Source: Streptomyces sp. SS1-1
GTDB taxonomy: Bacteria > Actinomycetota > Actinomycetes > Streptomycetales > Streptomycetaceae
Assembly (NCBI RefSeq): GCF_008973465.1
Contig: NZ_WBXN01000004.1
Span: 4,876,501 to 4,940,500 of the forward strand
Length of the DNA stretch: 64,000 bases
Direction of reading: 5' to 3'
Numbering within the stretch: the stretch's first letter is position 1; each line of letters starts with the position of its first letter. Shown here in pieces: positions 7,069-15,462 of the stretch. The translations under genes were made by a program, and so were the position numbers. The notes under the pieces are model-generated. The model worked only from the letters and a program-made list of their open reading frames with translations. It ran no database searches and was not told where the DNA came from.

Positions 7069-8528
7069 GCACCGAGAACGACACCCCGGCCGGGCGCCCT
7101 CGCGGGTCGGCCCGGCCGGGCTACTCCTTCGACGTCAAGCTGTGGAAGGTGACCAAGACCGGGCGCAAGTCCCGCCCGTGGCGCCTCCGGTGGGTGGTCG
7201 CAGGGCGAGTGCACGGCGACACGTTCACCACGTTGGCTCTCGCGGAGAGCCGACGGTCCGAGCTGTGGCAGGCCATGAACCGGCGTGGTGAAGCGTTCGA
7301 GATCGAATCGGGACTGCCTGAGTCCGAGGTACGCGCGGCGGCTGAAGCTGCCGAGGCAGCAGACGCCGAACCGCCAGTGCGGTGGTTCGAGTTCTGCCGG
7401 AAGTACGTGGCCGGGCGGTGGCGTACGGCTGCGGCCAAGACCCGTGAGGGCATGGCGGACGGTCTTGCGGCTGTGACGCTCGCCATGGTCAAGCGTGGAG
7501 ACGACGCTCCCGGCGACGAGTCCCTTCGGCTGGCCTTCCGGTGGGGGATCGTGCCCGCGAACGCGGGGGAGGACCCGCCGGCCGAACTCAAGGCCGCGTA
7601 CGATTGGGTCACGACGACCGACCGGCCGTTGGGTGATCTGGCCGACCCCGAGGTGTTCGAGGATGTGCTGTACCGCCTCAGCTACAAGCTGGATGGCGCT
7701 CCGGCTGCGGGCGACACCTACAAGCGGCGGCGCCGCGCTCTGAACACCGCTCTCGAACACGCCGTGGTCGTGGGGGAGCTTCCGGAGAACCCGCTTCAGC
7801 GTGCTCGCCGGAAGCACGTCGGCTCCAATGAGGTGGTGGACCGCCGCGTCCTCGTGAACGCCGTACAGGCCCGGCAGCTGCTCACCGCAGTCTCCTACGT
7901 CGGGTCATGGGATCGCTGCCGCGGGCGGCGCCTGGCGGCTTTCTACGCGGTCCTGTACTACGCGGGCCTGCGGCCCGCTGAGGCGGTCGGGCTGAGGCGG
8001 TCTGACTGCCACCTGCCGGAGACGGGTTGGGGCACGCTCACGCTGCGGGAGACACGCCCTGTCTCCGGCAAGCAGTGGACCGACTCAGGCGAGCGGCATG
8101 ACCGCCGCGGCCTGAAGGCGCGGGAGGCGACCAGCGACCGCCCGGTGCCCATCCCGCCCGTCTTGGTCGCTATCCTCCAGGCCCACCTGAAGGAGTTCGG
8201 GACGGCCAGGGAAGGGCGCGTGTTCGGCAACGAACGCGGGGGAGTGGTTGGCTCTTCCACCTACTGGCGGGTGTGGGAGGAGGCGCGGGCGTATGCGTTG
8301 CCCCCAGAGCGCGTCAAGTCGCCCTTGGCCGGCCGCCCGTACGACCTGCGGCACGCGTGCATCACGCGGTGGTTGAACGCGGGTGTGCCGATCGCCGAAG
8401 TTGCCCGGAGAGTCGGAAACTCCCCGGAGGTGATCCATCGTCGGTATCACGGCTGCATCGACGGACACGAGGAAGCCGCGAACTTGCGAATTGCCAGAGC
8501 GCTTGAGGAAGAAGGCGACGTAATTTAG
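7065..8528 (+). CDS. int: Tyrosine site-specific integrase
   Basis: A 487-residue phage-type recombinase. The GTG start overlaps the xis stop. The N-terminal arm-binding and core-binding regions occupy about residues 1 to 270. The catalytic domain shows Arg303 in GLRPAEAVGL, Arg429 and His430 in YDLRHAC, and the nucleophile Tyr461 in HRRYHG. The usual H/W residue before the tyrosine appears as Asn in GNSPEVIHRRY. The element abuts the 3' end of tRNA-Arg(CCG), so this tRNA is the inferred attB target. Unlike pSAM2, another gene lies between int and the att site. Confidence 0.93.
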   Translation: MSTENDTPAGRPRGSARPGYSFDVKLWKVTKTGRKSRPWRLRWVVAGRVHGDTFTTLALAESRRSELWQAMNRRGEAFEIESGLPESEVRAAAEAAEAADAEPPVRWFEFCRKYVAGRWRTAAAKTREGMADGLAAVTLAMVKRGDDAPGDESLRLAFRWGIVPANAGEDPPAELKAAYDWVTTTDRPLGDLADPEVFEDVLYRLSYKLDGAPAAGDTYKRRRRALNTALEHAVVVGELPENPLQRARRKHVGSNEVVDRRVLVNAVQARQLLTAVSYVGSWDRCRGRRLAAFYAVLYYAGLRPAEAVGLRRSDCHLPETGWGTLTLRETRPVSGKQWTDSGERHDRRGLKAREATSDRPVPIPPVLVAILQAHLKEFGTAREGRVFGNERGGVVGSSTYWRVWEEARAYALPPERVKSPLAGRPYDLRHACITRWLNAGVPIAEVARRVGNSPEVIHRRYHGCIDGHEEAANLRIARALEEEGDVI

Positions 8529-8532
8529 GTGC

Positions 8533-8582
8533 GACATGGGTGAAGGGGCAGACCATTCTCGGTTTGCCCCTTCACCTATGTC
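8533..8582. terminator. Bidirectional terminator between int and the convergent cargo gene
   Basis: An 18-bp stem with a single G-T pair, arms 8533-8550 and 8565-8582, loop of 14 bases. It starts five bases after the int stop and contains the stop codon of the opposite-strand gene, so it can end both transcripts. Confidence 0.75.
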
Positions 8583-9373
8583 GACTGCGATATTGCCGCC
8601 TTGGCCAGCAAGGAATAACCCAGGTAGAAATGACTGAGCTGGATGACTATCTCTAGGTAGCGCAGCGTGTTCCAAGCGTGATTGAACTCGTCGTTGGAGA
8701 GATGGCTGAGTTCTTCCGCTCCTTCGCCCCAATGGATAAGGTCACCGTACTGGAAAAGCCTCACCAACGCTTCCGGCTTCACATCAGCGTTGGGGAGCAT
8801 ATCCGTACTCCAGCCTCGGGCCTCGCACACGGTGCGGTCTGCCAGGAAGGTCAGGAGGTAGGCGCGCAACTGCCCGTGAGCCCCGTTCCAACGGCGCTGT
8901 ACTTCGTCGCGGCGGTCGCGCTCAGAATCAACGGTGTCGTGAATGCGGCGCCCAATGATTTTGCGTACCTTCGTGTAGCTTGCCCGTTCCTCGTTGCTGT
9001 ACAGCTGCCGCCATAGAACGGTAGTTCCTCGGATCGCTTCACGGGGAGGAAACTCGGCGGTTAGCTTCTCTTTCTGGCTTCCGTCCGGTGCGCGCTGGAC
9101 GCTCAACCTGATTCCCCCGCGGCTGCTGAGAACCGTTGACTCCGACAGTTCCTCGCAGCAAGCGATGTATCGCTTGATTACCGCGAGTTCATCAGCGGAA
9201 AAGCCGCTCACTGAGGGGAAGCGGCGGGGGTCTGGAAGGTCGAACACGATCTTAAGAAGCTGCCACCAGTAGGAGTACCCAGAAGGGTTGGTCGTCCTGT
9301 CGGCGTAAGGCGGAGGGAACCGTAGCGGCTGGGGGAGCGCCGTCGCTCGAAACTCCGTTGCCGTGATCTGCAC
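8576..9373 (-). CDS. Unknown cargo protein between int and the attachment site
   Basis: A 265-residue soluble protein with a GTG start preceded, seven bases away, by a full AGGAGG. I recognise no family. The N-terminal third holds aromatic residues (YSYWWQLLKIVFDLPDP), the middle is basic and helical (RRIHDTVDSERDRRDEVQRRW), and the C-terminal third is helical with LVRLFQYGDLIHWGEGAEEL and many aromatics. There is no signal peptide or clear membrane helix. G+C is visibly lower than in the neighbours (the line at 8941-9000 is 55%), and codon use is relaxed. It is convergent to int and lies at the element's edge, where accessory cargo such as phage-defence genes is often found. Its function is unknown and the cargo role is inference. 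Confidence 0.75.
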   Translation of the reverse strand: MQITATEFRATALPQPLRFPPPYADRTTNPSGYSYWWQLLKIVFDLPDPRRFPSVSGFSADELAVIKRYIACCEELSESTVLSSRGGIRLSVQRAPDGSQKEKLTAEFPPREAIRGTTVLWRQLYSNEERASYTKVRKIIGRRIHDTVDSERDRRDEVQRRWNGAHGQLRAYLLTFLADRTVCEARGWSTDMLPNADVKPEALVRLFQYGDLIHWGEGAEELSHLSNDEFNHAWNTLRYLEIVIQLSHFYLGYSLLAKAAISQST

Positions 9374-9447
9374 CCGCCAACCTCCTGGACGGACTGGACG
9401 GCCCTCCGGTGTGTCGGAGGTGTGTCGCGAACCCTGAGAGACAGTGC

Positions 9448-9486
9448 GAGAGAGCGGGAGTCAGTGAGACTGACTCCCGCTCTCTC
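9448..9486. terminator. Perfect 18-bp hairpin next to the attachment site
   Basis: Arms 9448-9465 and 9469-9486 pair perfectly with a three-base loop GAG. It lies between the cargo gene's ribosome site and the tRNA, about 50 bases from the tRNA 3' end. It would terminate the leftward tRNA transcript, or could be an integrase arm or cargo-promoter element. Confidence 0.55.
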
Positions 9487-9538
9487 ATGTCGGCATTCGT
9501 CCTGGTCAGAGCCTGGTTCCTGCTGACTGACCGGCGAG

Positions 9539-9584
9539 TGCCCCCGGCAGGATTCGAACCTGCGCACACGGCTCCGGAGGCCGT
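9539..9584. other. Probable attR of the integrative element (tRNA 3' half)
   Basis: The tRNA points leftward, so its 3' half adjoins the element. Tyrosine integrases of AICEs usually recombine in this part of the tRNA and restore the gene. The exact core needs the other end of the element, which is outside the window. Confidence 0.4.
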
Positions 9585-9610
9585 TGCTCTATCCCCTGAG
9601 CTACGGGGGC
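9539..9610 (-). tRNA. tRNA-Arg (anticodon CCG)
   Basis: A 72-nt cloverleaf read on the minus strand. The acceptor arms GCCCCCG and CGGGGGC carry an A discriminator. The D arm is GCTC...GAGC. The anticodon stem ACGGC/GCCGT has loop CTCCGGA, giving anticodon CCG that reads CGG. The T arm is GCAGG-TTCGAAT-CCTGC. CCA is not encoded. It is the inferred integration site of the element to its left. Confidence 0.95.
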
Positions 9611-9705
9611 GTGTCGGTCGCGTTGCTCGCGGCGACGGGTAGAACACTACCAGCTCCGGTGGGGTGTTCATGAACGGGTTTCCCGGGGTCTGGCACCCCG
9701 TGCGA

Positions 9706-9733
9706 GCTGGGGTGGGTCCCCCGCAGGGGGTGG
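9706..9733. repeat. Small dispersed G/C palindrome, copy 1
   Basis: CTGGGGTGGG followed by CCCCC-GCA-GGGGG (9718-9730), between the tRNA and the response regulator. It belongs to the short palindromic repeats that recur at four other places in the window. Confidence 0.5.
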
Positions 9734-9783
9734 AAGTCGGGAAAACCCGGACGCGGTGGCCGGTCCGGACCTACTCTCGAGTT

Positions 9784-10200
9784 GTGCCAGGCGCGTCCGG
9801 CCGGGTGCTTGTTGTGGACGACAACAAGGTCATCCGGCAGTTGATCAGGGTCAATCTCGAGCTGGAGGGCATCGAGGTCGTGACCGCGGCCGATGGTGCC
9901 GAGTGTCTTGAAGTGGTCCATCAGGTGCGGCCCGACGTGATCACCCTCGACGTCGTCATGCCCCGCCTCGACGGGCTGCGCACCGCCGCGCGGCTCCGTG
10001 GCGACAGCCGTACCCGTGACCTTCCCCTCGCGATCATCAGTGCGTGTACGCAGTACGAGATCGAGAGCGGGCTCGAGGTCGGGGTCGACGCCTTTCTGCC
10101 CAAGCCCTTCGAGCCCGCCGAACTGGTGAGTGTCGTGCGGCGGTTGTTGGAAGGGGAGCGGCGGGTCGGTGGGGGGCTGGGGGCCGGCGTCAGGGTTTGA
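9784..10200 (+). CDS. Receiver-only response regulator
   Basis: A 138-residue CheY-like receiver domain without an output domain. RVLVVDDN gives the acidic pocket, VITLDVVMP the phospho-acceptor aspartate, and DAFLPKPFEP the conserved lysine-proline. The GTG at 9784 is chosen because the domain begins six residues later. The open frame upstream is uncoupled to any visible ribosome site. No kinase gene is adjacent, so it is an orphan. It may act by protein contacts within a phosphorelay. Confidence 0.88.
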   Translation: MPGASGRVLVVDDNKVIRQLIRVNLELEGIEVVTAADGAECLEVVHQVRPDVITLDVVMPRLDGLRTAARLRGDSRTRDLPLAIISACTQYEIESGLEVGVDAFLPKPFEPAELVSVVRRLLEGERRVGGGLGAGVRV

Positions 10201-10327
10201 GGGTCCGACTCGCCCGGCCCGTTCCTTCCGAGGGGGGTGGCCCTTTGTGCGCACCGTGCCGCACCACACCCCCACCCCGCCCAAACCCACTCGCACCCCC
10301 ACCCCCCTCCTCCCATACGCTTGACCC

Positions 10328-11527
10328 GTGACCCCCGTCGAGCTCTCCCGTACCGTGCTGGGCGCGGTGCGTCGTGCTGTCGATGACGGGGTTCTGGACG
10401 TCGCCGTGCCGGAGCGGGTCAAGGTCGCCCCTCCCGGGCCCGGTGGCTGTGGTGACTACGCCACCAACGTCGCCCTTCAGCTCGCCCGGCCCGCCGGGCA
10501 GCCGCCCCTGACGGTGGCCGAGATCCTGCGCACCCGGCTCGCCGCCAGTGACGGTGTGCGGGACGTCGTCGTCACCGGGCCCGGGTTTCTCAACATCTCC
10601 CTCGGAGATTCCGCCGGCGTCGATCTCGTCGCCCGCATCCTGCGACGCGGTCCCCGGTACGGGTTCGTGGAGCGGGCCACTGGTGAGGTCGCCCATCTGC
10701 ACGCCCCCCGCGAGGTCCGGGCCGTCGTCGTCATGGATGTCGTCGGCCGGTTGCTGCGGTCCCAGGGGGTGGACGTACGTACCAACTGTGAAGGTGGCGC
10801 GCCCGCGGGGGAGTGGGTGACCGTGCTGGGGGTGCCTGACGGCGGCATGGGTGGCGGGATGGGCCACGGGATGGGTGAGGGAGCGCCTCGTGGGGGGGCC
10901 TCCTCGGGGGTTCATGTCATTCAGCCCGTTCCCGCCCCCGCCTCCCCCCTCCGTCTCGGTCGTGACGCCGGTCGGTGGGCTCTGCTTCACCCTGCCGCCC
11001 ACGACCGGCCCCGTATCTCCGACGAGCATCTCGTCCAGCGTGAGGGCAACCCCCTCTTCCGTGTCCGTTACGCGCACGCCCGCATCCGGGCCGTCAGCCG
11101 TAACGCCGCCGACCTGGGATTCCGTGCCGAGCCCGGTGCGATCGGGGCCAGTGCGATCGGGGCCAGTGCGGTCGAGTCCGACGGCGGTTCCGCCCGGCCG
11201 GGGGGCACCCTCACCCCGCCCGCCGGTACCCCGGCCGAGCCGGGCTCGAGGGACCACACGGCCACCCCCCACCCCCTCCACCCCATCCTCGCCGACCACC
11301 CCCGCGTCCTGGCCCAAGCCGCCGCCCACCGTGCCCCCGATCGTCTTGCCCGGCACCTCGTCAGCGTCGCCGATGCCGTGCTGCCCCTGCTGCCCGCGGT
11401 GCTGCCGCGCGGGGCGGAGAAACCCTCGGCCACCCACCGTGCCCGGCTCGCGCTCGCCGAAGCCGCCGGGGCGGTGCTGGCCGGTGGCCTGTCCCTGCTC
11501 GGCATCGACGCACCCGAACATCTCTGA
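10328..11527 (+). CDS. nrtL: ArgS-related anticodon-binding protein NrtL (no catalytic domain)
   Basis: A 399-residue protein. Residues 1 to about 110 match the additional N-terminal domain of arginyl-tRNA synthetase (CGDYATNVALQLARP, GPGFLNISL). The C-terminus (about 315 to 399, DALR type, SVADAVLPLLP and ALAEAAGAVLAGGLSLLGI) matches its anticodon-binding domain. The Rossmann core with HIGH and KMSK-type signatures is absent, so it should not charge tRNA. The linker has a Gly/Met run (GGMGGGMGHGMGEG) and a 15-base tandem repeat at 11136-11165 encoding AIGAS twice. It lies 18 bases before lysA, with tRNA-Arg(CCG) close by. The symbol is recalled from annotation usage. tRNA binding is inferred. 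Confidence 0.8.
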   Translation: MTPVELSRTVLGAVRRAVDDGVLDVAVPERVKVAPPGPGGCGDYATNVALQLARPAGQPPLTVAEILRTRLAASDGVRDVVVTGPGFLNISLGDSAGVDLVARILRRGPRYGFVERATGEVAHLHAPREVRAVVVMDVVGRLLRSQGVDVRTNCEGGAPAGEWVTVLGVPDGGMGGGMGHGMGEGAPRGGASSGVHVIQPVPAPASPLRLGRDAGRWALLHPAAHDRPRISDEHLVQREGNPLFRVRYAHARIRAVSRNAADLGFRAEPGAIGASAIGASAVESDGGSARPGGTLTPPAGTPAEPGSRDHTATPHPLHPILADHPRVLAQAAAHRAPDRLARHLVSVADAVLPLLPAVLPRGAEKPSATHRARLALAEAAGAVLAGGLSLLGIDAPEHL

Positions 11528-11544
11528 GGAAGCCGACAAGAGTC

Positions 11545-12936
11545 ATGAGCCGTTCCGCACACCCCGCCGGGCCCCGTCACGCCGACGTCCTCCCCGAGGG
11601 GCACTACTCGGGCCCGCCCACGGACCTCAACGCCCTCGACCCCAAGGTGTGGGCCCGGACCGTCGCCCGGGGCGACGACGGTGTCGTCACCGTCGGCGGG
11701 GTCGACGTGCAGACCCTCGCCGAACAGCACGGCACCCCCGCCTACGTCCTCGACGAGGCCGACTTCCGGGCCCGCGCCCGCGCCTGGCGCGAGGCCTTCG
11801 GGCAGGACGCCGACGTCTTCTACGCGGGCAAGGCGTTCCTCTCCCGTGCCGTCGTGCGGTGGCTGCACGAGGAGGGGCTCAACCTCGACGTGTGCTCCGG
11901 CGGCGAGCTCGCCACCGCGCTGTCGGCCGGGATGCCCGCCGAGCGGATCGCCTTCCACGGGAACAACAAGTCCACGGGCGAGATCCGGCGCGCCGTCGAG
12001 GCCGGTGTGGGGCGGATCGTCCTCGACTCGTTCCAGGAGATCGTCCGCGTCGCCCACATCGCGCAGGAGCTGGGCCGGCGCCAGCGGGTGCAGATCCGTA
12101 TCACCGTCGGCGTCGAGGCGCACACCCACGAGTTCATCGCCACCGCGCACGAGGACCAGAAGTTCGGCATCCCGCTGGCCGGCGGGCAGGCCGCCGAGGC
12201 CGTGCGGCGGGCGTTGCAGCTCGACGGTCTCGAGCTCATCGGGATCCACTCCCACATCGGGTCGCAGATCTTCGACATGTCCGGGTTCGAGGTCGCCGCG
12301 CACCGCGTCGTCGGGCTGCTCAAGGACATCCGGGACGAGCACGGGGTCGAGCTGCCCGAGGTCGATCTCGGGGGCGGGCTCGGGATCGCCTACACCAGTG
12401 ACGACGACCCGCGCGAGCCGCATGAGATCGCCAAGGCGCTGACGGAGATCGTCACCCGTGAGTGTGAGAGCGCCCGGCTGCGCACGCCGCGCATCTCCGT
12501 CGAGCCCGGGCGGGCCATCGTCGGGCCGACCGCCTTCACGCTCTACGAGGTCGGGACCGTCAAGCCCCTCGACGGGCTGCGCACGTACGTCTCCGTCGAC
12601 GGCGGCATGTCCGACAACATCCGCACCGCGCTGTACGACGCCGAGTACAGCGTCGCCCTGGTGTCCCGGACCTCCGACGCCGAGCCCATGCTCGCCCGGG
12701 TCGTCGGCAAGCACTGTGAGAGCGGGGACATCGTCGTGAAGGACGCGTTCCTGCCGGCCGACCTGGCTCCGGGCGACCTCATCGCCGTACCGGCCACCGG
12801 CGCGTACTGCCGTTCCATGGCCAGCAACTACAACCACGTGCTGCGGCCGCCGGTCGTCGCCGTGCGCGACGGCGCCTCCCGGGAGATCGTGCGGCGGGAG
12901 ACGGAGGAGGACCTCCTGCGGCTCGACGTCGGCTGA
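11545..12936 (+). CDS. lysA: Diaminopimelate decarboxylase
   Basis: A 463-residue fold-III PLP enzyme that converts meso-diaminopimelate to L-lysine and CO2, the last step of lysine synthesis. The PLP lysine is Lys96 in FYAGKAFLS. HSHIGSQI, the glycine-rich GGGLGIAY and the ATGAYCRSMASNYN block match the family, and length is normal. ATG follows GAGGAAG, 18 bases after nrtL, so the two genes are probably cotranscribed. A hairpin follows at 12969-13003. Confidence 0.95.
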   Translation: MSRSAHPAGPRHADVLPEGHYSGPPTDLNALDPKVWARTVARGDDGVVTVGGVDVQTLAEQHGTPAYVLDEADFRARARAWREAFGQDADVFYAGKAFLSRAVVRWLHEEGLNLDVCSGGELATALSAGMPAERIAFHGNNKSTGEIRRAVEAGVGRIVLDSFQEIVRVAHIAQELGRRQRVQIRITVGVEAHTHEFIATAHEDQKFGIPLAGGQAAEAVRRALQLDGLELIGIHSHIGSQIFDMSGFEVAAHRVVGLLKDIRDEHGVELPEVDLGGGLGIAYTSDDDPREPHEIAKALTEIVTRECESARLRTPRISVEPGRAIVGPTAFTLYEVGTVKPLDGLRTYVSVDGGMSDNIRTALYDAEYSVALVSRTSDAEPMLARVVGKHCESGDIVVKDAFLPADLAPGDLIAVPATGAYCRSMASNYNHVLRPPVVAVRDGASREIVRRETEEDLLRLDVG

Positions 12937-12968
12937 TCCACGGCCGGAGCCCAGCGACGGCCATGGAC

Positions 12969-13003
12969 ACCGGGGTGGAAGATCTCCCGTCACCCACCCC
13001 GGT
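12969..13003 (+). terminator. Terminator after lysA
   Basis: A perfect 10-bp stem, ACCGGGGTGG (12969-12978) with CCACCCCGGT (12994-13003), 15-base loop, followed by the A/T-richer ACAAATGAAATAG. It separates lysA from hom. Confidence 0.65.
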
Positions 13004-13104
13004 ACAAATGAAATAGATGTCTCACGATCCGGACGAAGGGCAGAAACTTCCGTCCGGTGAGTGAGACTGGTGCAACCGTAGACGGTATGAGGAAACGAGG
13101 TCGG

Positions 13105-14397
13105 ATGATGCGTACGCGTCCGCTGAAGGTGGCGCTGCTGGGCTGTGGAGTGGTCGGCTCAGAGGTGGCGCGCATCATGACGACGCACGCCGACGACCTC
13201 GCCGCCCGCATCGGCGCCCCGGTGGAGCTCGCGGGCGTGGCCGTACGGCGTCCCGCCAAGGTCCGTGAGGGCATCGACCCCGCGCTGGTCACCACCGATG
13301 CCACCGCCCTCGTCAAACGCGGCGACATCGACGTCGTCGTCGAGGTCATCGGGGGCATCGAGCCCGCCCGGACGCTCATCACCACCGCCTTCGAGCACGG
13401 CGCCTCCGTCGTCTCCGCCAACAAGGCGCTCCTCGCCCAGGACGGCGCCGCCCTGCACGCCGCCGCCGAGAAGCACGGCAAGGACCTCTACTACGAGGCC
13501 GCCGTCGCCGGCGCCATCCCGCTGATCCGCCCGCTGCGCGAGTCCCTCGCCGGCGACAAGGTCAACCGGGTGCTCGGGATCGTCAACGGGACGACGAACT
13601 TCATCCTCGACAAGATGGACTCGACGGGGGCCGGGTACCAGGAGGCCCTCGACGAGGCCACCGCCCTGGGGTACGCGGAGGCCGACCCGACCGCCGACGT
13701 CGAGGGGTTCGACGCGGCCGCCAAGGCGGCCATCCTCGCCGGCATCGCCTTCCACACGCGCGTGCGTCTCGACGACGTCTACCGCGAGGGCATGACCGAG
13801 GTGACCGCGGCCGACTTCGCCTCCGCCAAGGAGATGGGCTGCACCATCAAGCTGCTCGCCATCTGCGAGCGGGCCGCGGACGGCGGGTCCGTCACCGCGC
13901 GCGTGCACCCCGCGATGATCCCGCTGACCCATCCGCTGGCCTCCGTGCGCGGCGCGTACAACGCGGTGTTCGTGGAGTCCGACGCCAGCGGCCAGCTGAT
14001 GTTCTACGGCCCCGGCGCGGGCGGCTCCCCGACCGCGTCCGCCGTGCTCGGCGACCTCGTCGCCGTCTGCCGCAACCGGCTCAACGGCGCGACCGGTCCC
14101 GGCGAATCCGCGTACGCGGCCCTTCCCGTCTCCGGGATGGGCGAGGTCGTCACGCGGTACCACATCAGCCTTGACGTGGCGGACAAGCCGGGCGTTCTCG
14201 CCCAGGTCGCGACCGTGTTCGCGGAGCACGGCGTGTCCATCGACACCGTCCGCCAGCAGGGCAAGGACGGCGAGGCCTCCCTCGTCGTCGTCACCCACCG
14301 TGCGTCCGACGCGGCCCTCGTCGGGACCGTCGAGGCGTTGCGCAAGCTCGACACCGTGCGGGGTGTCGCCAGCATCATGCGGGTTGAAGGAGAGTAA
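13105..14397 (+). CDS. hom: Homoserine dehydrogenase
   Basis: A 430-residue enzyme that reduces aspartate semialdehyde to homoserine with NAD(P)H. The N-terminal Rossmann motif is LLGCGVVGSEV, the central catalytic domain carries GIVNGTTNFIL and EADPTADVEGFDAA, and a C-terminal ACT domain (about 355 to 430, DVADKPGVLAQVA) suggests threonine feedback control. Start 13105 is chosen because ACGAGG precedes ATGATG at the right distance. Earlier GTG and ATG codons lack one. thrC starts 6 bases after the stop. Called thrA in some Streptomyces annotation. Confidence 0.95.
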   Translation: MMRTRPLKVALLGCGVVGSEVARIMTTHADDLAARIGAPVELAGVAVRRPAKVREGIDPALVTTDATALVKRGDIDVVVEVIGGIEPARTLITTAFEHGASVVSANKALLAQDGAALHAAAEKHGKDLYYEAAVAGAIPLIRPLRESLAGDKVNRVLGIVNGTTNFILDKMDSTGAGYQEALDEATALGYAEADPTADVEGFDAAAKAAILAGIAFHTRVRLDDVYREGMTEVTAADFASAKEMGCTIKLLAICERAADGGSVTARVHPAMIPLTHPLASVRGAYNAVFVESDASGQLMFYGPGAGGSPTASAVLGDLVAVCRNRLNGATGPGESAYAALPVSGMGEVVTRYHISLDVADKPGVLAQVATVFAEHGVSIDTVRQQGKDGEASLVVVTHRASDAALVGTVEALRKLDTVRGVASIMRVEGE

Positions 14398-14403
14398 CCA
14401 GCA

Positions 14404-15462
14404 ATGACCCACCAGTGGCGCGGAATCATCGAGGAGTACCGGGACCGGCTGCCCGTCTCCGACACCACGCCGGTCGTGACGCTCCGTGAGGGCGGCACGC
14501 CGCTCGTGCCCGCGCAGGTGCTCTCCGAGCGCACGGGCTGCGAGGTCCACCTCAAGGTGGAGGGCGCGAACCCGACCGGGTCCTTCAAGGACCGCGGCAT
14601 GACCATGGCCATCACGCGGGCCAAGGAGGAGGGCGCCAAGGCGGTCATCTGCGCCTCCACCGGCAACACCTCCGCCTCGGCCGCCGCCTACGCGGTGCGC
14701 GCCGGCATGGTGTCCGCCGTGCTCGTGCCGCAGGGCAAGATCGCGCTCGGCAAGATGGGCCAGGCCCTCGTGCACGGAGCGAAGATCCTCCAGGTCGACG
14801 GCAACTTCGACGACTGCCTCACGCTCGCGCGCGACCTCAGCGACAACTACCCGGTCTCGCTGGTGAATTCGGTGAACCCGGTGCGGATCGAGGGGCAGAA
14901 GACGGCCGCCTTCGAGATCGTGGACATGCTGGGTGACGCTCCCGACATCCACGTCCTGCCGGTGGGCAACGCGGGCAACATCACGGCCTACTGGAAGGGG
15001 TACAAGGAGTACGCCGCCGACGGCCCGTCCACCCGCACCCCCCGCATGTGGGGCTTCCAGGCGTCCGGCTCCGCGCCCATCGTGCGCGGCGAGGTCGTCA
15101 AGGACCCCTCGACCATCGCCACCGCCATCCGCATCGGCAACCCGGCCTCCTGGCAGTACGCCCTCGACGCGCGCGACGAGTCGGGCGGCTTCATCGACGA
15201 GGTGACGGACCGTGAGATCCTGCGCGCCTACCGGCTGTTGGCCGCGCAGGAGGGTGTCTTCGTGGAGCCCGCGTCCGCCGCGTCGGTCGCCGGTCTGCTG
15301 AAGGCGGCCGAGCAGGGCAAGGTCGACCCGGGCCAGCGGATCGTCTGCACAGTCACCGGCAACGGCCTGAAGGACCCCGACTGGGCCGTCGCCGGCGCCC
15401 CGCAGCCGGTCACCGTCCCGGTCGACGCGGCCACGGCGGCCGAGCGGCTCGGCCTGGCGTAG
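14404..15462 (+). CDS. thrC: Threonine synthase
   Basis: A 352-residue PLP enzyme converting O-phosphohomoserine to threonine. The PLP lysine is Lys62 in TGSFKDRGMT. ASTGNTSASAAAYA and the phosphate-binding VGNAGNITAYW follow, which is the short actinobacterial form. The ATG lies just after hom, preceded by GAAGGAGAG, so hom and thrC are an operon. A hairpin follows at 15479-15512. Confidence 0.95.
   Translation: MTHQWRGIIEEYRDRLPVSDTTPVVTLREGGTPLVPAQVLSERTGCEVHLKVEGANPTGSFKDRGMTMAITRAKEEGAKAVICASTGNTSASAAAYAVRAGMVSAVLVPQGKIALGKMGQALVHGAKILQVDGNFDDCLTLARDLSDNYPVSLVNSVNPVRIEGQKTAAFEIVDMLGDAPDIHVLPVGNAGNITAYWKGYKEYAADGPSTRTPRMWGFQASGSAPIVRGEVVKDPSTIATAIRIGNPASWQYALDARDESGGFIDEVTDREILRAYRLLAAQEGVFVEPASAASVAGLLKAAEQGKVDPGQRIVCTVTGNGLKDPDWAVAGAPQPVTVPVDAATAAERLGLA

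Noticed and set aside
1..9373. Prophage interpretation of the left region
   Set aside because: There are no capsid, tail, portal or lysis genes. TraB, Spd-like genes, Prim-Pol, Xis and Int fit an integrative conjugative element.
13159..14952. A 597-codon minus-strand frame opposite hom and thrC
   Set aside because: Shadow of two clear biosynthetic genes. No motifs and no start signal.
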